A DNA stretch of 64,000 nucleotides from assembly GCA_003240625.1 (NCBI GenBank), contig QFMX01000005.1, positions 212,095-276,094 of the forward strand. The letters are read 5' to 3'. Source of the stretch: Sphingomonas taxi. Its GTDB lineage: Bacteria; Pseudomonadota; Alphaproteobacteria; Sphingomonadales; Sphingomonadaceae. Below, in pieces: positions 49,458 to 58,897 of the stretch. The number at the start of each line of letters is the position of its first letter. Position 1 is the stretch's first letter. Made by a program: the position numbers and the translations under genes. The notes under the pieces were generated by a model. It saw only the letters and a program-made list of their open reading frames with translations, ran no database searches and was not told the DNA's origin.

Positions 49458-50492
49458 TCAGCGCAGTTTCAGCGGCCGCTTCACGCCCGCCCAGCTGACA
49501 TATTTGAAGTTCTGCGTGGCGGGCGCGTTGTCTCCGTCCTGTGCGACGAACAGGCCCTGGGGGTAGGCAGCGCCGAAATCACCGAGCATCAGGTCGATGC
49601 CGTCGGTATCGCTCGTCCCGTCGATCGCACCGCCGCCGATCCGGAAGCGGCCGGCATAGGTGACGCCCGGCAGGCGGTAGAGCGTGTAGGCGTTGTCGCC
49701 CTGGCTCGACACGACGAGATAGCCGCCGGTCCTGCCCGACGGTGCGAGCGCGAGACCCTCGGCGTCGGCGACCAGCGTCTTGCCGTCGACCTTGGCGATC
49801 GGCGTTGCGGTCACTGGTGCGGATGGGTCGGCATCGAAGCGCCAGAGGCCGACATCCTCTTCCGCGACATAAAGCTGACCGGTGCGATCGTCGACGACGC
49901 AGCCTTCCGACTGGGTGCCGAGCTTCATCGAGCGGACCGTCGTGACCTTGGGCGATGCACCCGACAGGTCGATCGCGACCTGGTCGATGCGACCGTCCTT
50001 CAGCACGACGAAGCCGAACAGCGCCTTGTCGCTGGCACGCGTCCAGAGGCACATGCCGTATGCCTCGCCCGCGCCGACCGGGAAGCGACCGAGCGGCACG
50101 AGCTTTGCCGCCGCCGTGTCGAGCGTGAACAGCGAGACATGTGCGGTAGCGATGTCGGCCCGGTCGCTGGCAGCGGCGATCACGCGTCCTCCAGATTTGG
50201 CCCCGAGATCGCGAAGATCGACGTTGTTGAGACGCTCGGCGGGCGTGAAGCTCAGTCGCTTGCCAGCCAGGCTGTAGACATGGATGCCGGCCTTCTTGTC
50301 GGTGCCGATCACGAGGCTTTTCGACGGATCGGCCGCGTTGCGCCAGATCGCGGGGTCGTCAGCGGCATCGGCCGCGGTATCGACCGGATCGGTTTCCGCG
50401 GTTGCAGCCACCATCGGCACCTCGACCGCCACCGGGACCGAGGTCGTTGCACACCCCGCGAGCAGCATCGCGGCAAAGGGTAGTATCCGCAT
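49458..50492 (-). CDS. Lipoprotein beta-propeller phytase
   Basis: 344 residues. The N-terminus MRILPFAAMLLAGC is a lipoprotein signal with Cys14, so it is probably membrane-anchored. The mature part matches the BPP (3-phytase) family: DAADDPAIW, GTDKKAGIHVY, NNVDLRDL, GEAYGMCLW, SEGCVVDDRTGQLYVAEEDVGLWRF and DAEGLALAP in propeller order. It hydrolyses inositol hexakisphosphate to free phosphate, using Ca2+. It is the second gene of an operon with a TonB-dependent receptor (one-base overlap), and the operon has a Pho box. Confidence 0.93.
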   Translation of the reverse strand: MRILPFAAMLLAGCATTSVPVAVEVPMVAATAETDPVDTAADAADDPAIWRNAADPSKSLVIGTDKKAGIHVYSLAGKRLSFTPAERLNNVDLRDLGAKSGGRVIAAASDRADIATAHVSLFTLDTAAAKLVPLGRFPVGAGEAYGMCLWTRASDKALFGFVVLKDGRIDQVAIDLSGASPKVTTVRSMKLGTQSEGCVVDDRTGQLYVAEEDVGLWRFDADPSAPVTATPIAKVDGKTLVADAEGLALAPSGRTGGYLVVSSQGDNAYTLYRLPGVTYAGRFRIGGGAIDGTSDTDGIDLMLGDFGAAYPQGLFVAQDGDNAPATQNFKYVSWAGVKRPLKLR

Positions 50493-53400
50493 CAGAACGT
50501 TACCCGCACGCCGCCGGTGTAACGCCGGCCGAACGTCTCATGCTCGATCGTGTACGCCGAAGACCCGACATAGCGACGGCCCGGACCGTTCAGGAGGTTG
50601 GCGAAATCGGCGTAAATCTCGAAATTGCCGTTGATCGCGTAGCGGACCGACGCGTCGAGCTCGTTGTCCTTGGCCCAGTAGAAGTCGCCGCCATCGACGC
50701 CGCGGACGGTATCGCCGACCTTCGCGACCGACCCGATCGCGTCGAGCCATGCCGAGCGGTTCTGGTACGAGACACGCGCGGAGAAGCCGTATTTCTCGTA
50801 ATAGCCGATCAGGTTGTAGATCGCGTCCGATGCGCCGGGCAGCGGCACCTTCCGCGACGGGATATCACTCGTGCCGGGCGTATCCGCGCGGCTCTTGTTG
50901 ATCGTCGCGTTGAGCTGGATGCCGAAGCCGCCCATCCAGTCCGGCAGGCCGAGATCGGCGGTGAAGGGATCGAGCTGCTGCTGGATCGCGCCCTCGATCC
51001 CCATGATATAGCCCTTGCCGCCGTTCAGCACGGTTGAGAACTGATATTGCGAACGATCGCTGCCGCCGCTGTTGAGGATATTGTTGCCGAAGGTCTGCAC
51101 CGAATCGAACAGGACGTTGGTGACGTCCTTGTAATAGGCGCCGATCGACAGGAAGCCGCGCGGCATCGTGTAATATTCGACGTACAGATCGACGCCCTTG
51201 GCCTTTTCCGGCTTCGCGTCGGGGTTCCCGCCCGACACCGTCAGGTTCGCGTCGTTATAGGTCAGGTTCGGACGAAGCTGATCGTAATCGGGCCGTGCCG
51301 CGCCGGTGTTGAACGACAGGCGCGCCTTCATCCGGTCGTTGACGTCCCAGTTCAGATGCAGGCTCGGATAAACGAGCGTCTGGCTCGATTTCGCCTCGAC
51401 CGGCGTCGCCACGCTGGTCGCCGCGTCGATCGAGAAGGCGCGCGCGTCGTTGCGGATATGCTCGACGCGGGCACCACCGATGATGCTGCCCCAGTTGGTC
51501 GTCACCGTGGCCATCGCGTACGCCGAATAGACCTTCTCGCCGACCTTATAATAGTTCGCGTCGACCGGCAGATAGCTGGCGACGGTCTTCGCCTGGTCGA
51601 CCAGCCCGAGCACCTTGTCGCGGTCGAAATACTGGAAGGTGTAGCCGAGCGGGATCTCGCCCTGGAACCCGCCGGGCTTGGCGATCGCGGAATAGTTGGT
51701 GGAGATCCCCGCGGCGGCGAACTGCGCCGCGCTGTTGATGTCGAGCAGATTCTCGTTCGCGGTCTTGGTGCGATCGTCATAGCGGACGCCGGCGGTGAAC
51801 ACCGTCTGCGCGCCGAACAACGACGCCTCGCGGCTGACGTCGAGCTTTGCGGTGTAGGCCTCGGTCACGTCCTGCGCCTTCAGCGAGCGGAGACGGGTCA
51901 GCGACGTCGGGAAATCCTCGATCGCGGTGACTTGCGCCCCGCGGGAAAACGTCCCGTCGGCGTTGCGGATCGTGCGGAACAGCTGGACCTTGGCGAGCTG
52001 CGGGTCGGTCAGGTCGTAGCCGACGGTGAGCCGGTTGGGGGCGTTCGCGAAGCTCGGGCTTTCGTAGTTCAGCTGTGCGGGCTGCGTGCGGTCATCGATC
52101 GAGCGGGTGAAATTGCCGCGCCATGCGACCTTCCACTCGCCGAGTTCGTGATCGCCGCCGACCGTGTTGGTGAACACCGACTGCTTGTATTTGCGCACCG
52201 TGAAGTTCGCGTTGAGATCGATGCCGTAGACGGTGCCGAGCAGCGGCGTGTTGCCGGTGCAGACGTCGGCATAGCCCGTCGTGCCCGTTGCGGGCCGGGT
52301 GTTGACGTTGCAGGCGGCGCTGCCGGTCGGCGCACGCGACTGCTGATCGTCGAGGTCGAAGATGTAGTTGTTGCGCTGTTCGTCGTCCGCGAACGCCGAG
52401 TAGATCGTCTCCGCGAACAGCTTGTGGCCGGGGGCCGGACGCCAGTCGAGCCGGGTCGACAGCGAGTAGTTCTTGCGCGTCAGGCGATACAGCTTGTTCT
52501 CGGTCTCGCGCGCCCAGTTGCGCGTCTGATAGCCGGGACGCTTGTCTTCCTTGACCGCTTCGAAATCGGTCTCGAAGTTGTCGGTGACCATGCCGCGGCG
52601 GTACAGGCTGGCGGACGAGACGATGCCGAACTCGCCGATGCCGGTGTCGATCCGGTCGGAGATGACGAGCGAACCCTCATATTCGGTCTTCTTGCCGAGT
52701 TCGACATGGCCGAGGCCGCCCTTGGCCTGCACCTTCAGGCCCGGATAATCGAATGCCGAACGCGTGATGATGTCGACATTGCCGGCGATCGTCTCGCCGG
52801 TCATGTCGGGGGTAACGGCCTTGCGCACGACGATCTGCGAGGCGATCGCCGAGGGAATGGAGTCGAACCGGGCATCGCGACCTTCGGGGCTGACGACGTT
52901 GATGCCGTCGATCGACAGCGTGGTCCAGTTGATCGGCGCCCCACGCAGCGTGATGTAGCGCGCCTGGCCCTGGTCGCGCTGGACGCCGACGCCGGGGAGG
53001 CGGCTGACCGCCTGCGCGACGTTCTGATCGGGCAGGCGACCGATCGAATCCGAGGCGATGACGGAGACGAGCGACGGGCTGGTGCGCTGGATTTGAAGCG
53101 CTGCGGCTTCGGATTCCGCGATCGGGCGCGAGCCTGACACGACGATCTCTGCCCCCTCGCCTGCGGCTACGCCGACTTCGGTGGTCATCGCGACGTCGAG
53201 CGTCACCGGGGCGTCGGCGACCGTGACGGTCCGGCGGGCATCGGGAAAGCCGACATAGCGGATCACGAGTTCGTGCGTACCGGCGGGCACGCCGACCAGC
53301 GAGAACCGTCCGGTGCGATCGACCACGGTCGACAGGTCGAGCGCGGGGATCGAGACCGACGCGCCATCGAGATACTCGCCGCTGCCAGCCTGCGACACTG

Positions 53401-53560
53401 TGCCGGTGATCGCGCCGGGCGCGCGCGGTGCACCGACCGGTGTCGCTGCGTCGGGACGCGCATGGGCAGTCGCAACGGTCAGCGGGCTCAGCGCGCAGCC
53501 GGCGAGCAGCGCATGCGCGACGACGCGACCGCGAACGCGGTTCGACAGGTTCGATTTCAT
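50492..53560 (-). CDS. TonB-dependent receptor of the phytase operon
   Basis: 1022 residues. A signal peptide (MKSNLSNRVRGRVVAHALLAGCALSPLTVATAHA) precedes a CarboxypepD-like domain (~50-135, GTVSQAGSGEYLDGASVSIPALDLSTVVDRTGRFSLVGVPAG). The plug (~140-265) has ASDSIGRLPDQNVAQAVSRLPGVGVQRDQGQARYITLRG, followed by a 22-strand barrel to the final RRYTGGVRVTF. Outer-membrane, energised by TonB. Paired with a lipoprotein phytase under a Pho box, it probably imports phytate or a breakdown product; this is inference. The start is at 53560 after GGGGGAAT; a frame to 53737 would lie inside the Pho box region. Confidence 0.9.
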   Translation of the reverse strand: MKSNLSNRVRGRVVAHALLAGCALSPLTVATAHARPDAATPVGAPRAPGAITGTVSQAGSGEYLDGASVSIPALDLSTVVDRTGRFSLVGVPAGTHELVIRYVGFPDARRTVTVADAPVTLDVAMTTEVGVAAGEGAEIVVSGSRPIAESEAAALQIQRTSPSLVSVIASDSIGRLPDQNVAQAVSRLPGVGVQRDQGQARYITLRGAPINWTTLSIDGINVVSPEGRDARFDSIPSAIASQIVVRKAVTPDMTGETIAGNVDIITRSAFDYPGLKVQAKGGLGHVELGKKTEYEGSLVISDRIDTGIGEFGIVSSASLYRRGMVTDNFETDFEAVKEDKRPGYQTRNWARETENKLYRLTRKNYSLSTRLDWRPAPGHKLFAETIYSAFADDEQRNNYIFDLDDQQSRAPTGSAACNVNTRPATGTTGYADVCTGNTPLLGTVYGIDLNANFTVRKYKQSVFTNTVGGDHELGEWKVAWRGNFTRSIDDRTQPAQLNYESPSFANAPNRLTVGYDLTDPQLAKVQLFRTIRNADGTFSRGAQVTAIEDFPTSLTRLRSLKAQDVTEAYTAKLDVSREASLFGAQTVFTAGVRYDDRTKTANENLLDINSAAQFAAAGISTNYSAIAKPGGFQGEIPLGYTFQYFDRDKVLGLVDQAKTVASYLPVDANYYKVGEKVYSAYAMATVTTNWGSIIGGARVEHIRNDARAFSIDAATSVATPVEAKSSQTLVYPSLHLNWDVNDRMKARLSFNTGAARPDYDQLRPNLTYNDANLTVSGGNPDAKPEKAKGVDLYVEYYTMPRGFLSIGAYYKDVTNVLFDSVQTFGNNILNSGGSDRSQYQFSTVLNGGKGYIMGIEGAIQQQLDPFTADLGLPDWMGGFGIQLNATINKSRADTPGTSDIPSRKVPLPGASDAIYNLIGYYEKYGFSARVSYQNRSAWLDAIGSVAKVGDTVRGVDGGDFYWAKDNELDASVRYAINGNFEIYADFANLLNGPGRRYVGSSAYTIEHETFGRRYTGGVRVTF

Positions 53561-53644
53561 GGTATTCCCCCGGATGGTCCCGACTTCTTCAGCCGGCTTG
53601 GGAGGCGCGGTAGCGGTCGCGCGTGGCAGCGCCGTTACGTCAGC

Positions 53645-53662
53645 GTGACAGCGCCGTGACAG
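53645..53662 (-). promoter_or_regulatory. Pho box upstream of the TonB-receptor/phytase operon
   Basis: On the minus strand CTGTCAC-GGCG-CTGTCAC is an excellent Pho box: two seven-base direct repeats (consensus CTGTCAT) with a four-base spacer. Two weaker units continue at the same 11-bp period toward the gene (ACGTAAC, then CTGCCAC, to 53627). It lies 85 bp from the ATG at 53560, fitting a PhoB-activated promoter. PhoB itself is not in the window. Confidence 0.75.
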
Positions 53663-53824
53663 CCGCGTCGGCAGCAACCCGATCGCGTGATCGCGCCGAA
53701 CATCCCACATTAAACCAACGTTAAAAACGCCGGACACGCGATTCTTATATTCGTAACGGACGTGCCACGACCGCCGCTTATCGCGCCCCTCAAGGCAAAC
53801 ACTGCCGAAAAAGGGAACTCCTCG

Positions 53825-56353
53825 ATGTTGAATTCAGCAAGCCTGCGCTTGCGGCTGCTGGCCGGCGCCGCCCTGACGGTCGCGATCGCGTCGCCCGCCT
53901 TCGCCGCCGCCGCCACGCCGACTGCCACCAAGGACACCGCGCCGGCCACGACCACTGTCGCCGCCACCGATCCCACGCCCACCGATCCCGCTGCGGCCGC
54001 CCCCGCCGACCAGACGGGTCTCGGCGAGATCGTCGTGACCGCGACCAAGCGCGAGACCAACCTCCAGAAGACGCCGATCGCGATCAGCGTGCTCAGCAGC
54101 CAGGCGCTGACCGATCGCCATGTGCAGAGCCTGTACGATCTCGCCGATGGCGCGGTGCCGTCGTTGCGCGTTGCTACCTTCGAGGCACGCCAGTCGGCGC
54201 TGACGATCGGTATCCGTGGTATCGTGCCGCTCGACGCCAACCAGCCCGCGCGCGAGCAGGGCGTCGGCGTCTATATCGACGGCGTCTATCTCGGTCGCCA
54301 GCACGGCCTGAATGCAGCACTGTTCGACGTCGACCGGATCGAAGTGCTCAAGGGCCCGCAGGGCACGCTGTTCGGCCGCAACACCGAGGGCGGGGCGCTG
54401 AGCATCGTCACCAAGGGCCCGAGCGGCAAATGGGGCGGCAGCGCGACCGGCGGGATCGCGAACTACGGCAGCTATAACGGCGCGCTGCATCTCGACCTGC
54501 CCGAAACCTACGGCGTTTCGCTGAAGCTCGACGGCGTCATCCAGCACCAGGACGCGACCACCAAGAACCCGCTCGAAGGCCAGACGGGCTTCAACTATTA
54601 TCACCGCCGCGGCTTCAAGGCGACCGCGCGGGTCCACCCGATCTCGGGCATGACCGCCGATTTCAGCTATGACAATGGCTATGACTCGAACAGCCCGTTC
54701 TACAGCCAGCTGCTGAACGTGAACCCCAATGGCTGCAAGGCGGGTGCCCAGTCTGCATCGTCCGCCTGTGCCCTCCCCGGCACCAACTACACGACGCTCA
54801 CCGGCAGCGTGAAGCCGCTGCCGAGCCAGGTCGTGGTCAACGGCACCAGCCGCGCAAAGGTCGCCGACATCGGCGTGCCGCAGCAGCCTAGCGTCGACAA
54901 AACGCACGGCTTCACCTCGAACATCCGTTGGGATGTCGCACCCGAGATCGAACTCCGCTCGATCACCGCATGGCGCGGCGTGAATGCGACCCAGTACGAC
55001 AATAGCGGCGGATATCACCGCGTGCCCGTCGTCGCAGCAGGCTGCACCGGCACCGCGTGCAACTTCAGCCGCTACAGCCTCGCCGACCTGCACCAGAACC
55101 AGTTCAGCCAGGAATTCCAGGCGGTCGGCACGTTCGGCCAGTTCGACTATGTCGCCGGGCTGTATTACTTCAACGAGCATGTCAGCGACGACGCGGCGAC
55201 TCCGAACTCGTTGGCGTTCGATTCCACGCTGTCGACGATCACTGTGCTCGATCCCTGCACCGGCTCGGGCGGATTTGGCTCGCAGGAGGGTTGCCGCTCG
55301 ATCGACCGTGCGTCCGAAGTCTGGTCGAAGAGCTATGCCGGCTATGGCCAGGTCACCTGGAACGCGACCGATCGGATCCACCTGACCGCCGGTGGCCGCT
55401 ACACGCACGACGACAAGAAGGGCGTGCTGCATTATTCGCGCAACCTGAACTACGATACCGCGACCGCGGCACAGCTGACGGCGGCGGGTTACAAGCCGCT
55501 CGACGCGAGCTGGAACCGGTTCAATCCGATGGCGACGCTGGCCTATGACGCCAGCGATTCACTCCATCTCTACGCCAAATACGCGACCGGCTACCGCGCC
55601 GGCGGTGCCAGCTCGCGCACATCGAACTACCAGACGTTCAATCCCGAGGACGTGAAGTCGTACGAGATCGGCGCGAAGACCGATTTCTGGGATCACCGCG
55701 CCCGCCTGAACCTGGCCGGCTACATCATGGATCGCAAGAACAGCCAGGTCGACATCAGTTCGATCCAGACGACCTCGACCGGCAGCTTCAACAACCTGGT
55801 GACGATCAATGCGCCCGGCATCACCAAGATCCGCGGGATCGAGGCCGACCTGACCGTGCAGCCGGTCACCGGCCTGACGCTGACCGCGGGCTATGCCTAC
55901 ACCTACACCAAGATCCCGCCGGTGCTGATCGAGTCGACCGGCGTGTACCAGAACTTCTACATCGTCTTTACGCCGCGCAATGCCGCCAACGGGGCGATCG
56001 ACTACACGATGCCGATCGGCGACATGGACCTGAAGTTCCACCTCGACGGGAACTACTCGCAGGCCACGCAGACCTTCGATCAATATGCGACCAAGAACGA
56101 CGCCGCGTTCCTCGCCAATGCGCGCCTTGCGCTAGCGAACATCCGGGTCGGCGGCAGCAACGCGGTGACGATCTCCGCCTGGGTCCGCAACCTGTTCGAC
56201 AAGCAATATGTGTTCCGCCGCGATCCGTCGAACAGCCTGCCGGGCTCGCCGACGACGAGCACCACGTCGGGCAGCATCAGCAACGTGCTGGGCGACTACG
56301 GCAATTTCAACGCGCCGCGGACCTACGGCATGGAGGCCTCGGTCAAGTTCTGA
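53825..56353 (+). CDS. TonB-dependent receptor, second type
   Basis: 842 residues. A signal peptide (MLNSASLRLRLLAGAALTVAIASPAFAAA) is followed by a Thr/Pro/Ala-rich stretch (~30-65) and a TonB-box-like GEIVVTATKRETNLQKTPIAISVLSS. The plug has VDRIEVLKGPQGTLFGRNTEGGALSIVTKGP, and a barrel follows, ending GMEASVKF. The plug is of the siderophore/nutrient type without a CarboxypepD domain. Ligand unknown. It starts divergently from the phytase-operon receptor with 264 bp between. Confidence 0.92.
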   Translation: MLNSASLRLRLLAGAALTVAIASPAFAAAATPTATKDTAPATTTVAATDPTPTDPAAAAPADQTGLGEIVVTATKRETNLQKTPIAISVLSSQALTDRHVQSLYDLADGAVPSLRVATFEARQSALTIGIRGIVPLDANQPAREQGVGVYIDGVYLGRQHGLNAALFDVDRIEVLKGPQGTLFGRNTEGGALSIVTKGPSGKWGGSATGGIANYGSYNGALHLDLPETYGVSLKLDGVIQHQDATTKNPLEGQTGFNYYHRRGFKATARVHPISGMTADFSYDNGYDSNSPFYSQLLNVNPNGCKAGAQSASSACALPGTNYTTLTGSVKPLPSQVVVNGTSRAKVADIGVPQQPSVDKTHGFTSNIRWDVAPEIELRSITAWRGVNATQYDNSGGYHRVPVVAAGCTGTACNFSRYSLADLHQNQFSQEFQAVGTFGQFDYVAGLYYFNEHVSDDAATPNSLAFDSTLSTITVLDPCTGSGGFGSQEGCRSIDRASEVWSKSYAGYGQVTWNATDRIHLTAGGRYTHDDKKGVLHYSRNLNYDTATAAQLTAAGYKPLDASWNRFNPMATLAYDASDSLHLYAKYATGYRAGGASSRTSNYQTFNPEDVKSYEIGAKTDFWDHRARLNLAGYIMDRKNSQVDISSIQTTSTGSFNNLVTINAPGITKIRGIEADLTVQPVTGLTLTAGYAYTYTKIPPVLIESTGVYQNFYIVFTPRNAANGAIDYTMPIGDMDLKFHLDGNYSQATQTFDQYATKNDAAFLANARLALANIRVGGSNAVTISAWVRNLFDKQYVFRRDPSNSLPGSPTTSTTSGSISNVLGDYGNFNAPRTYGMEASVKF

Positions 56354-56395
56354 TCGTCGCCAGCGCCTAAATCAGCGTTCGCGCTTTTCAAGCAA

Positions 56396-56503
56396 ACCCA
56401 TCGTCATTCCCGCGCAGGCGGGAACCCATACTGGCGAGCGTCACAGCAAGATCGCTGGCGCTTGAGCATATGGGTCCCCGCCTTCGCGGGGATGACGATG
56501 GGT
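56396..56503. repeat. Family D inverted repeat
   Basis: CCCATCGTCATTCCCGCGCA and the mirrored CGCGGGGATGACGATGGG, with GGGAACCCATA / TATGGGTCCCC inside. It lies between convergent genes (TonB receptor and sensor kinase). Confidence 0.9.
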
Positions 56504-56561
56504 TCGTGTGAGACCGGACATCGACTGGCTTCGGCATAACGCAAAGCCTTTCGGAGGGCAT

Positions 56562-57899
56562 TCAGTCCCTCCGCAGCGTGATCACGACGCGTAAACCGGG
56601 ATCGGCGTCCTCGAGCGACAACGTGCCGCGGTGCAGGCGGACGATCGCATCGATCAGCGCGAGGCCCAGGCCGTGCCCGGCGTCGTGACGACTTGGATCG
56701 AGACGTCCGAAACGGCGAAGTGCCAGCTTGCGCCGGTCGGCGGGGATACCGGGGCCATCGTCGGTCACGGTCAGGATCGTCGCGGCATCGGTTGCAAGCA
56801 CGCCGATCTCGATCCGCGTGCCGGCCGGCGTATGGCGGATCGCGTTCTCGATCAGATTTACCATCGCCTGCCCCAGCAACTGTCGATCGCCGACTATCCT
56901 CGCCGGTCCATCGACGACAATGTCGAGCTGCCAGCCGCTATCGGCCGCAACCGGCTGCATCATGTCGCCTACCTCTCGTACTAGGTCGGCGAGATCGAAC
57001 GACGCGAACGCGGCGCGACGATCGCCCCCCTCGACCTCGGCGATCCGCAGCATCGCCGCGAACATCTCCAGGAGTTCGTCGCTCATCGCGATCGCAGCTT
57101 CAAGATCGTCGCGCTGCGCCTCGGTCTCCGCCCGGCGCAGAGCCAGCGCAAGTTGGCTCCGCAGTCGGGCGAGCGGCGTGCGCAGGTCGTGCGCGATGTC
57201 GTTCGAGACGTTGCTGATGCTCGCCATCAAGTCGGAGATACGATCGAGCATCCGGTTGAACGCCATCGCCTGGTGCGCGAACTCGCCGCCCGACGGATGG
57301 ATCGGCACGCGTCGCGCCATGTCGCCGTCAATGATCGCCTCGACCGTGCGCCGGGTCTCGCCGATTCGCCGGCCGATCGTGACGACGAAGAAGACCATGC
57401 CGCCGACCACGATCAGCACGATCGAGCCGAACCCGATCAGGTAGATCCGCGTGCGCGCGGCATTGTAGTCGTCGAACGGCTCGGTCTCGGCGACCGTCGT
57501 CAGCATCATGCCGCCGCCGACCTCGCGGACCAGCGCGCGGCCGGCGGACAGTCCGGCGATCCGATCGTCACGGGCGATCGTCGAGAAGCCGAGCGGCAGG
57601 CGGCGCGACAGAGCGATGTTGCCGCCGAGCCGATTTCCGTTCGCGTCGACCAGCAGCAGGCCGATATCGCCGGTATCGCGCTCGCGCATCGCCGCGTCGA
57701 TGCGGCGGAAGACGTCGTCTGGTCGGCGATCGCCCGGCCCGCCTGCGATGGCGTCGCTGACGACCAGGATACGGCGGTCGACCAGCCGCTCGATCGTCTG
57801 CAGCGTGATGCCGTGGATCGCGAAGCCGGTGCCGATCGTCGCCAGCAGGAACGCCAGCAGGAACGCCAGCGTCAGCGCGCGCAGCGACCGGAACCGCAT
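56562..57899 (-). CDS. Sensor histidine kinase
   Basis: 445 residues. A transmembrane helix (~8-28) and a periplasmic sensor region (~29-150) are followed by a second helix (~152-175, IVLIVVGGMVFFVVTIG) and HAMP. The DHp has the phosphorylated His in SNDIAHDLRTPLARL. The ATPase has NLIENAIRHTPAGT (N box), VTDDGPGIPADR (G1) and GHGLGLALIDAI. It autophosphorylates and passes phosphate to the adjacent regulator, whose stop it overlaps by one base. The signal is unknown; the operon neighbours a TonB receptor but faces it. Confidence 0.92.
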   Translation of the reverse strand: MRFRSLRALTLAFLLAFLLATIGTGFAIHGITLQTIERLVDRRILVVSDAIAGGPGDRRPDDVFRRIDAAMRERDTGDIGLLLVDANGNRLGGNIALSRRLPLGFSTIARDDRIAGLSAGRALVREVGGGMMLTTVAETEPFDDYNAARTRIYLIGFGSIVLIVVGGMVFFVVTIGRRIGETRRTVEAIIDGDMARRVPIHPSGGEFAHQAMAFNRMLDRISDLMASISNVSNDIAHDLRTPLARLRSQLALALRRAETEAQRDDLEAAIAMSDELLEMFAAMLRIAEVEGGDRRAAFASFDLADLVREVGDMMQPVAADSGWQLDIVVDGPARIVGDRQLLGQAMVNLIENAIRHTPAGTRIEIGVLATDAATILTVTDDGPGIPADRRKLALRRFGRLDPSRHDAGHGLGLALIDAIVRLHRGTLSLEDADPGLRVVITLRRD

Positions 57900-58579
57900 C
57901 AGCCGCGCAACATGTAACCGACGCCGCGCATCGTCACGATCGGGTCCTCGCCCCCGGCGGCAGTGAGTTTCACGCGGAGGTGGCGGACATAGACGTCGAC
58001 GATGTTGGTGGTCGGTGCGAAGTCATACCCCCAGACGCGCTCGACCAGCATCGCGCGGGTCAGCACCGCATCGGCATTGGCGACGAATTCGGCGAGCAGC
58101 TTGAACTCGAGCTTGCCGAGGTCGAGCGCGATGCCGTCGCGCCACGCGCGGAACTTGGTCGGGCTGACGACGATGTTGCCCGCGCGGATCGTGTCGGCGC
58201 TGCCTCCGGTCCAGCCGCGTCCGCGTACGACGGCGGCAAGGCGCGCGCTGAGCTCGGCGGCGGCGACCGGCTTGACCACGTAATCGTCTGCGCCGGCCTC
58301 GAGTCCTTCGACCTTCTCGACCGAACGGCCGAGCGCGGTGAGCATGATCACCGGCAGCGTCATGTTGCCGCCGCGCAGCCGTTCGAGCACCGTCATGCCG
58401 TCGATCCTGGGCAGCATCCGATCGAGCACCACCGCATCGAACGGCGCGCTGTCGACCGCCGCCAGCGCCTCGCGCCCGTCGGTGGCGATCGTGACTCGGT
58501 GATCGAGCCCGCGCAGTTCCTCCGCCATCGCCTGCGCGAACACCGCATCGTCCTCGACCAGCAACAGGTTCAGGCTCAT
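57899..58579 (-). CDS. OmpR/PhoB-type response regulator
   Basis: 226 residues. The receiver domain has phospho-Asp in VVLDRMLPRIDG and Lys in YVVKPVAAAEL. The C-terminal winged-helix DNA-binding domain spans ~130-226 (LDLGKLEFKLLAEFVANADAVLTRAMLVERVWGYDFAPTTNIVDVYVRHLRVKL). It starts the two-gene operon with the kinase. It should bind a direct-repeat operator; no assignment to PhoB is made because the kinase lacks a PAS domain and no pst or phoU genes are nearby. Confidence 0.92.
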   Translation of the reverse strand: MSLNLLLVEDDAVFAQAMAEELRGLDHRVTIATDGREALAAVDSAPFDAVVLDRMLPRIDGMTVLERLRGGNMTLPVIMLTALGRSVEKVEGLEAGADDYVVKPVAAAELSARLAAVVRGRGWTGGSADTIRAGNIVVSPTKFRAWRDGIALDLGKLEFKLLAEFVANADAVLTRAMLVERVWGYDFAPTTNIVDVYVRHLRVKLTAAGGEDPIVTMRGVGYMLRG

Positions 58580-58639
58580 CGTCGTCTCACTCGGGCAAGC
58601 GCTCGCGCTATCGGTGTGCGTGGAAGCGATAGCCTAGCA

Positions 58640-58866
58640 TGGATTCACGCGAAGGCGCGAAGGCGCAAAGACGAGAGAAGAATGGGTTCACGCGGAGACG
58701 CGGAGACGCGGAGACGCGGAGACGCGGAGGTGCTGAATATGGGACCAACGGTCCCCCTCATCATCAACGGCCAGAGTGCACGCGACAGAGGCACCGCTCG
58801 CGACACCTCCGCGTCTCCGCGTCTCCGCGCGAACAAAACTTCTTTGCGCCTTTGCGCCTTAGCGTG
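58640..58866. repeat. Family E composite inverted repeat with 8-bp tandem repeats
   Basis: Outer arms (TTCACGCGAAGGCGCGAAGG... and mirrored ...CCTTTGCGCCTTAGCGTGAA) enclose inner arms with the tandem unit CGCGGAGA, about five copies on the left (58691-58730) and two to three on the right (58806-58829). The centre (58731-58800) is unique sequence. It lies between the response regulator and the oxidoreductase gene. Unequal unit numbers point to slippage. Confidence 0.88.
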
Positions 58867-58897
58867 AACCAATCTTCTTTCGTGAGCTGCGCTCGGA

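Noticed and set aside
51047..53137. A 696-codon open frame on the + strand opposite the phytase-operon TonB receptor
   Set aside because: It is Arg/Val/Asp-rich with no domain, lies fully antisense to a clear receptor, and is the expected shadow in GC-rich DNA. The same holds for long antisense frames at 23277-24812 (opposite rluD/rpoH) and 53834-55432 (opposite the second receptor).
57899..58579. Naming the response regulator PhoB because of the Pho box nearby
   Set aside because: The partner kinase has a periplasmic sensor and HAMP but no PAS domain, and no phoU/pst genes are adjacent. OmpR-family membership alone cannot identify PhoB.
58691..58730. Short tandem repeats resembling a CRISPR array
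   Set aside because: The unit is 8 bp with no spacers, and it is part of a larger palindrome. No cas genes are present anywhere in the window.
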